DNA from: Streptomyces glaucescens
GTDB lineage: Bacteria > Actinomycetota > Actinomycetes > Streptomycetales > Streptomycetaceae
Direction of reading: 5' to 3'
DNA length: 64,000 bases
NCBI RefSeq assembly: GCF_000761215.1
Contig: NZ_CP009438.1
Location: 434,001 to 498,000 of the forward strand
The notes beneath the pieces are model-generated. The model did no database searches, was not told the origin of the DNA, and worked only from the letters and a program-made list of their open reading frames with translations. Shown here one piece after another: positions 60,173 through 64,000 of the stretch. A program made the translations under genes and the position numbers. Every line of letters begins with the position of its first letter. The stretch's first letter is position 1.

Positions 60173-61369
60173 TCACCGGCCCACGAGGTCGCGGTCCGTT
60201 CCCCCGGGGCCGGGGAGGAGGATCATGTGGCCGCCGTGGTGGAGGGGGGTGTCCAGGCGCAGCCGGTCCGCCTCGGTGGCGGTGGCGGCGTCGACGAGGT
60301 GGACCTCGCCGTGGCCGCCGCGGGTGACGGCGACCCAGTCGGCGTCCGGTGACGCGGCCACGGCCCGGCGCTGGACACCCTCCCACGGGGTGCTGCCGCG
60401 CCGGGGGGCGCCGTCCATCGCGGGAAGGGTGACGCGACGGGTGGTGCCGTCGGTGCCCAGGAGGATCAGTTCGTCGCCGTCGGGGTGGATGCGGGCGAAC
60501 GCGGTGTGGGCGCGGGCCAGGGCGAGCCGGAAGACGAGCCCGGGGCCGAGCCGGGTCCGGGTGGTGGTGTGGGTGTCCAGGTCGTGGCGCCAGGCCTGGT
60601 TGGTCCACTCCGGCCAGCGCAGCGGGTCCGCGGGGCCGCCGCGCAGGGTGGACCACAGGGCTCGCCGGCGCGGGTCGAGCCGCAGGTACCAGCCGCGGGC
60701 GGGCGCGTCCCACGGGATCGGCGGTTCCGGCACCAGCCGGTCGCCGTCCCGCCGGGCCCGGTGCACGCCGTCGCCGGTGGCGGCGAAGACGCGGGCGTGG
60801 CGCGGGTCCTGGGCGTCGCCGTGTCCGTCGTCCGGGAGGGGCAGGCAGGCGTCGGGGGTGACGGGCGGGCAGCCGGGCGGTGCGGCGAGCAGGCCGGCGA
60901 CGGGGTGGACGGCCAGGGCGCCGGGTTCGCGGTGACGGAGGACGACGAGCGGTTCTCCGGAGCCGAGCACGGTCACGCCGGGTTCGCCGACGCGGGTGCG
61001 GACGCGGGCGGTCTCTCCGGTGGTCAGGTCGACGACGGTGAGCAGGTCGGACCAGGGCGCGGTGTTCCTGCCGAGTCCGGTGGTGACGGCCACCCATCGC
61101 CCGGTGGGGTCGGCGGCGAGGTGCTCGGCCGGTACCGCCACGGGTATGGCCGCCGCCACCGGCCGCGGGCCGTACGGATCGAGCACGAGCAGTTCGCCCC
61201 GGCGGTCGTCGACGCAGGCCACCCGGCCCTCGGGCAGTGTCAGGAAGCCCGCGTGCTCGGAGAGGTGACGGCCCGTCAGCCGGGCCGCCTCGGTGCCGTC
61301 CGGCACGGTCACGAGGTGGACGCACCCTTCCACGTGGTCGGAGACCAGGAGCAGCGGTTCGTTCGTCAT
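60173..61369 (-). CDS. Beta-propeller protein, divergent from metal importer
   Basis: A 398-residue soluble protein of repeated four-stranded blades: LLLVSDHVEGCVHLVTVPDG, HAGFLTLPEGRVACVDDRRG, ELLVLDPYG, HLAADPTGRWVAVTTGLGRN, and later DGDELILLGTDGTTRRVTLP, AVAASPDADWVAVTRGGHGE. It has no signal peptide. It shares its promoter region, including the Zur-like box, with the ABC importer and so may be zinc regulated. The blade number looks like six to eight. A relation to AztD-type zinc chaperone propellers is possible but not shown by sequence. GGAGG lies just before ATG 61369. Confidence 0.68.
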   Translation of the reverse strand: MTNEPLLLVSDHVEGCVHLVTVPDGTEAARLTGRHLSEHAGFLTLPEGRVACVDDRRGELLVLDPYGPRPVAAAIPVAVPAEHLAADPTGRWVAVTTGLGRNTAPWSDLLTVVDLTTGETARVRTRVGEPGVTVLGSGEPLVVLRHREPGALAVHPVAGLLAAPPGCPPVTPDACLPLPDDGHGDAQDPRHARVFAATGDGVHRARRDGDRLVPEPPIPWDAPARGWYLRLDPRRRALWSTLRGGPADPLRWPEWTNQAWRHDLDTHTTTRTRLGPGLVFRLALARAHTAFARIHPDGDELILLGTDGTTRRVTLPAMDGAPRRGSTPWEGVQRRAVAASPDADWVAVTRGGHGEVHLVDAATATEADRLRLDTPLHHGGHMILLPGPGGTDRDLVGR

Positions 61370-61401
61370 CGGCGGTCCTCCGTCGGCACATCGAGCATGA
61401 C

Positions 61402-61416
61402 TGAAAATGATTATCA
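61402..61416. promoter_or_regulatory. Zur-like box
   Basis: TGAAAAT-G-ATTATCA is a 7-1-7 inverted repeat with 6 of 7 positions matching, nearly identical to the TGAAAATGATTTTCA consensus of Streptomyces Zur sites. It lies 32 bases before the propeller start and 47 bases before the lipoprotein start, so one site could repress both genes when zinc is high. It does not look like the TTAGGTTAGGC iron box of DmdR1/IdeR. Confidence 0.7.
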
Positions 61417-61463
61417 TGTATGGTCGGTGCGTTTCCGGACCACGAGAAGAAACGAGGGCACCG

Positions 61464-62450
61464 ATGCTGCGCTCACCCTTGAGGGCCATACGACGCGGAC
61501 TGGCCGCCGTCGTCCTGGGTTCCGTCCTGGCGGGATGCGGCGCCACCGCCGGCACCTCCACCGAGGGCGAGGCGAAGGCCGGCGCCGAGACCGAGGCGAC
61601 CGATGTCAGGGTCGAACCCATCGAGGAGACACGGCGGCTGACGGACGCGCGCGGCGTGACCGTCTCCCTGGAGCGGCGGCCGGAGCGCATCGTCTGCCTG
61701 GTGGCGCTCTGCGACGACATCCTCACCGAGCTGGGCATCGTGCCCGTCGCCACCAACAGCCGGCTCCTCGCCCACCCGGAGTTCCTGGGCGCCGAGAAGG
61801 CCCAGCAGGTCGACATCGTCCCCGGCGGCTTCATCGCCCCCGAGGTGGAGGCGATCCTCTCCCACAAGCCCGACCTGGTGATCGGACTTGAGGACACCCA
61901 CGGCAAGCTCGCCCCCGCGCTCGAGGGCGCCACCACCTTCTGGCCCATGCAGCCCGCCACGTGGCAGGACAGCGTGGGCTACCTGCGCGACGTCGCCGCC
62001 CTCACCGGCCGCACCGCGCAGGGCGAGGAGGCCGAACGCGCCTTCCGCACCAAGCTCGCCGAGGCGGAGCGGAACAAGAGCGACAGGACCGCGCTGATCA
62101 TCTACGGCAGCGACGAGAACTTCGGCGTCGCCACCCCCGGCACCGACGTGGTCGCCGGCCTCTTCCCGAAGCTCGCCGAATACCCCTGGAAGTCCCGGGG
62201 CGTGGAGGGCGGTTACAGCCTGGAGGAGATCCTCGCTCAGGGCGTGGACGTGCTGTTCGTCGAGACGATGAGCTTCGGCGAACCGGACGGCACGCTCTCG
62301 GAGAAGCTGGCGGACAACCCGCTGTGGAGCAGGATCCCGGCCGTCGCGAACGGGGACGTCCACGAGGTCGACTCCGAGGTGTGGGCCAAGGGGCGCGGCA
62401 CCCGCTCCCTGGGGCTCGTCCTCGACGAGGCCGTGGCCGCGCTGCGGTGA
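61464..62450 (+). CDS. ABC importer metal-chelate-binding lipoprotein
   Basis: A 328-residue lipoprotein: signal with lipobox LAGC and acylated Cys25, then a Thr/Glu linker, then a class III solute-binding domain with RGVTVSLERRPERIVCLVAL, CDDILTELGIVPVATN, PDLVIGLEDTHG and the C-lobe EYPWKSRGVEGGYSLEEILA. It is the FecB/FhuD/BtuF type, for chelated metals. GAGG lies 7 bases before ATG 61464. It heads an operon with two permeases (GTGA and ATGA overlaps). The Zur-like box 47 bases upstream points to a zincophore or zinc-regulated siderophore. Confidence 0.85.
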   Translation: MLRSPLRAIRRGLAAVVLGSVLAGCGATAGTSTEGEAKAGAETEATDVRVEPIEETRRLTDARGVTVSLERRPERIVCLVALCDDILTELGIVPVATNSRLLAHPEFLGAEKAQQVDIVPGGFIAPEVEAILSHKPDLVIGLEDTHGKLAPALEGATTFWPMQPATWQDSVGYLRDVAALTGRTAQGEEAERAFRTKLAEAERNKSDRTALIIYGSDENFGVATPGTDVVAGLFPKLAEYPWKSRGVEGGYSLEEILAQGVDVLFVETMSFGEPDGTLSEKLADNPLWSRIPAVANGDVHEVDSEVWAKGRGTRSLGLVLDEAVAALR

Positions 62451-63484
62451 GCATGCCCACCGGGAACCCGGAGCCGGTGACGGGGGCACCGTCCGCCGGT
62501 CCGCCGGGGCCGCGGCCGCCGTCGGCGCACCGCTGGGCACGGCTCGCCGCCCTGGTCCTACTGCTCGTCGTGGCGTCCGGGTGCGCGCTGTGCCTCGGTA
62601 CGCCCCACGTGCCCCCGCACCGGCTGTTCGTCGGTGACGAGATCACCCGGGTCGTCGTCACCGAACTGCGGGTGCCCCGGCTGGTGCTGGCGCTCGTCGC
62701 GGGCGCCTGCCTGGGCGCGGCGGGACTGGTGCTCCAGGAGGCGCTGCGCAATCCGCTGGCCGTCCCCGAGATGCTGGGGGTGTCCTCGGGCGCGGCCCTC
62801 GGGGTCGCCGCGCCGCTCGTGCTGGCGGTGGCCGTGCCGGCGGCCGTCCAGCCCCTGCTGGCCATCGGCGGCGCCGCGCTGGGCGGCGGACTGACCCTGC
62901 TGGCGGCCGGACTGGGGCGCAGCCCCGCCGCCGTGCTGCTCACCGGAGCGGCGGTCGCCGCCGCGCTGCAGGCGGCGCTGCTGGTGCTCATGGTGATGGC
63001 CGATCAGCTCGACCTCCAGCTGATCTACCGCTATCTGCTCGGCTCGCTCTCCGCCCGCACCTGGGAGGACGTCACCGGGCTGTGGCCGTGGCTGCTGGTC
63101 GCGGTTCCCGCGCTGGTGCTGTGCGCGCCGGTGCTCGCGGTGCTCCGGCTCGGTGACGACGACGCCGAGGCGCTGGGGGTGCGGGTGCGCCGGGCGCGCT
63201 TCGCGGCGCTCGCCGTCGCCGTCGTGCTGATCGCCCCGGTGACCGCCGTGTGCGGTCCGGTGGCCTGGGTGGGTTTCCTCGCCCCGCACCTGGCCCGGCG
63301 CCTCGACCCGCGTGCCGACGCGGTGGGCTGGCTGCCCTGGTCGGCGGCGTGGGGCGCGGCCGTGGTGGCCGTCGCCGACATCCCGGCCCGGCTGGCGCTG
63401 GCGCCCACGGAGACACCCGCCGGCGCCTGGACGGCGCTGCTCGGCGTCCCGGCCGGGGTGGCACTGCTGCGGAGGTCACGATGA
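62447..63484 (+). CDS. FecCD-type ABC permease, first subunit
   Basis: A 345-residue permease of about ten membrane helices: VVTELRVPRLVLALVAGACL, GLVLQEALRNPLAVPEMLGV, SSGAALGVAAPLVLAVAVP and PVAWVGFLAPHLARRLDPRA (cytoplasmic ATPase contact). The order and the RVPRL...LRNPLA motifs define the FecCD family. Its start (GTG 62447, or ATG 62453 two codons later) overlaps the binding protein stop, and its stop overlaps the next start as ATGA, so the two subunits are translated in step. The first ~25 residues are polar and Pro rich. Confidence 0.85.
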   Translation: MSMPTGNPEPVTGAPSAGPPGPRPPSAHRWARLAALVLLLVVASGCALCLGTPHVPPHRLFVGDEITRVVVTELRVPRLVLALVAGACLGAAGLVLQEALRNPLAVPEMLGVSSGAALGVAAPLVLAVAVPAAVQPLLAIGGAALGGGLTLLAAGLGRSPAAVLLTGAAVAAALQAALLVLMVMADQLDLQLIYRYLLGSLSARTWEDVTGLWPWLLVAVPALVLCAPVLAVLRLGDDDAEALGVRVRRARFAALAVAVVLIAPVTAVCGPVAWVGFLAPHLARRLDPRADAVGWLPWSAAWGAAVVAVADIPARLALAPTETPAGAWTALLGVPAGVALLRRSR

Positions 63485-64000
63485 AACGCGTCGCGGACGC
63501 GCCGGTGAGGGACCGCTCGGTGGGGCGGCGCTACGGAGTGCTGGGCGCACTGCTCCTGCTGGCCGCGTGCGCCGGGCTGCTGGCCGGGCGGGCGATGTCC
63601 CCGGAGGTGGTCTGGGACGTGCTGACCGGTGGGGGTGAACCGCTGGACCGCCATGTGCTGTTCGAACTGCGCCTGCCGCGCCTGCTGGTGTCCCTGGGCG
63701 CGGGTGCCTGTCTCGGCGCGGCCGGTCTCGTCCTGCAGTCGGCGCTGCGCAATCCGCTCGCCGGCCCCGAGGTCACGGGCGTCACGTCGGGCGCGGTGCT
63801 CGGCGCGGTCGCCGCGACGGGGCTCGGCCTCGCGGGCTGGCAGTCGCCGTTCGCCGTGGTCGTCGCCTCGTGCGTGGGCGGCTTGGCCGGGGCGGGGCTG
63901 CTCTGGCTGCTGACCGGGCGCGGCCAAGGCGATCCGGCCCGGATCGCGGTGCACGGCGTGCTGGTCTCGGCGGTGCTCGGCGGACTCACCGCCATGGTGC
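63481..64000 (+). CDS. FecCD-type ABC permease, second subunit, cut by window edge
   Basis: The first 173 residues of a second permease, continuing beyond the window. ELRLPRLLVSLGAGACLGAA, GLVLQSALRNPLAGPEVTGV and TSGAVLGAVAAT repeat the family motifs of the first subunit. Together they would form the membrane heterodimer. The ATPase gene is not visible and should lie to the right. The start overlaps the first permease stop (ATGA). Confidence 0.85.
   Translation, partial: MKRVADAPVRDRSVGRRYGVLGALLLLAACAGLLAGRAMSPEVVWDVLTGGGEPLDRHVLFELRLPRLLVSLGAGACLGAAGLVLQSALRNPLAGPEVTGVTSGAVLGAVAATGLGLAGWQSPFAVVVASCVGGLAGAGLLWLLTGRGQGDPARIAVHGVLVSAVLGGLTAMV

Noticed and set aside
61402..61416. Iron box for DmdR1/IdeR
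   Set aside because: The site does not match TTAGGTTAGGC-type boxes; the 7-1-7 AT-rich dyad fits Zur better.
1..64000. tRNA, rRNA or insertion sequences
   Set aside because: No cloverleaf, rRNA core motif, transposase or matching terminal inverted repeats were found by eye; a weak case could be missed without a covariance search.

Overview
The window reads as chromosomal DNA of a Streptomyces or a very close relative. Base composition is strongly G+C rich with G/C-biased third codon positions. GTG and TTG starts, Tat and lipoprotein signals, snapalysin, streptogrisin C-like protease, GH11/CE4 xylan enzymes, a GlxA-type regulator set and an EACC1 protein are all typical of that group. No rRNA, tRNA, CRISPR array, insertion sequence or complete prophage was seen. 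The mix of secreted hydrolases, small regulators and orphan enzymes suggests accessory rather than core chromosome, but species and exact locus cannot be told.

1-12.2 kb: the 5' end of an RsbQ-like hydrolase runs off the left edge. It is followed by a Tat-exported NlpC/P60 protein, a ProP-like MFS symporter, a YihY/BrkB protein, a CASTOR/POLLUX-type channel, a SpoIIE-type phosphatase next to a MASE1 membrane sensor, an alpha/beta hydrolase, a DUF1707 protein divergent from a TetR regulator, and a snapalysin with a TTG start. 12.2-23.8 kb: a decayed remnant of an Orn/Lys/Arg decarboxylase, a DUF6003-like protein, a serine beta-lactamase-like hydrolase, a duplicated-domain orphan, an M20 peptidase, an intact Orn/Lys/Arg decarboxylase, a tightly overlapped nucleotidyltransferase-BON-metallophosphoesterase operon, and an HD protein divergent from a GlxA regulator operon.

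23.8-32.5 kb: an HSL-type esterase with an EACC1 protein, a xylan pair (CE4 deacetylase and GH11 xylanase) with CGAAA boxes in the promoter, a TetR/acetyltransferase operon under a 37-bp palindrome abutting the start codon, a second GlxA regulator, a saccharopine-dehydrogenase-fold protein, a GNAT and an MpaB-type oxygenase. 32.7-43.8 kb: a spore photoproduct lyase-family radical SAM protein overlapping tail to tail with a pyrimidine-dimer-glycosylase-family protein, an SDR, a phytoene-desaturase-like oxidoreductase with an SRPBCC partner, a quinone oxidoreductase divergent from a third GlxA regulator, a TerB protein, a glutamate-cysteine ligase, and a 5'-truncated NmrA gene.

43.8-64 kb: an OafA-type acyltransferase, a phage-type amidase preceded by two tiny reading frames and a 31-bp tandem array, a streptogrisin C-like protease, a LysR regulator, an aminoglycoside phosphotransferase-fold protein, an M20 amidohydrolase, an endoglycoceramidase-like GH5 enzyme with an upstream palindrome, a RibD-type reductase, a proteobacterial-type cyclophilin, a cytochrome P450, DUF6882 and DUF1330 proteins, a beta-propeller protein, and a FecCD-type ABC importer (binding lipoprotein plus two permeases, the second cut by the window edge). 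A Zur-like box sits between the propeller gene and the importer. Most genes are monocistronic or in pairs. Clear coupled units are 19310-21020, 21878-23427, 27288-28427, 35690-37811, 47413-47630 with the amidase, and 61464 to the right edge.
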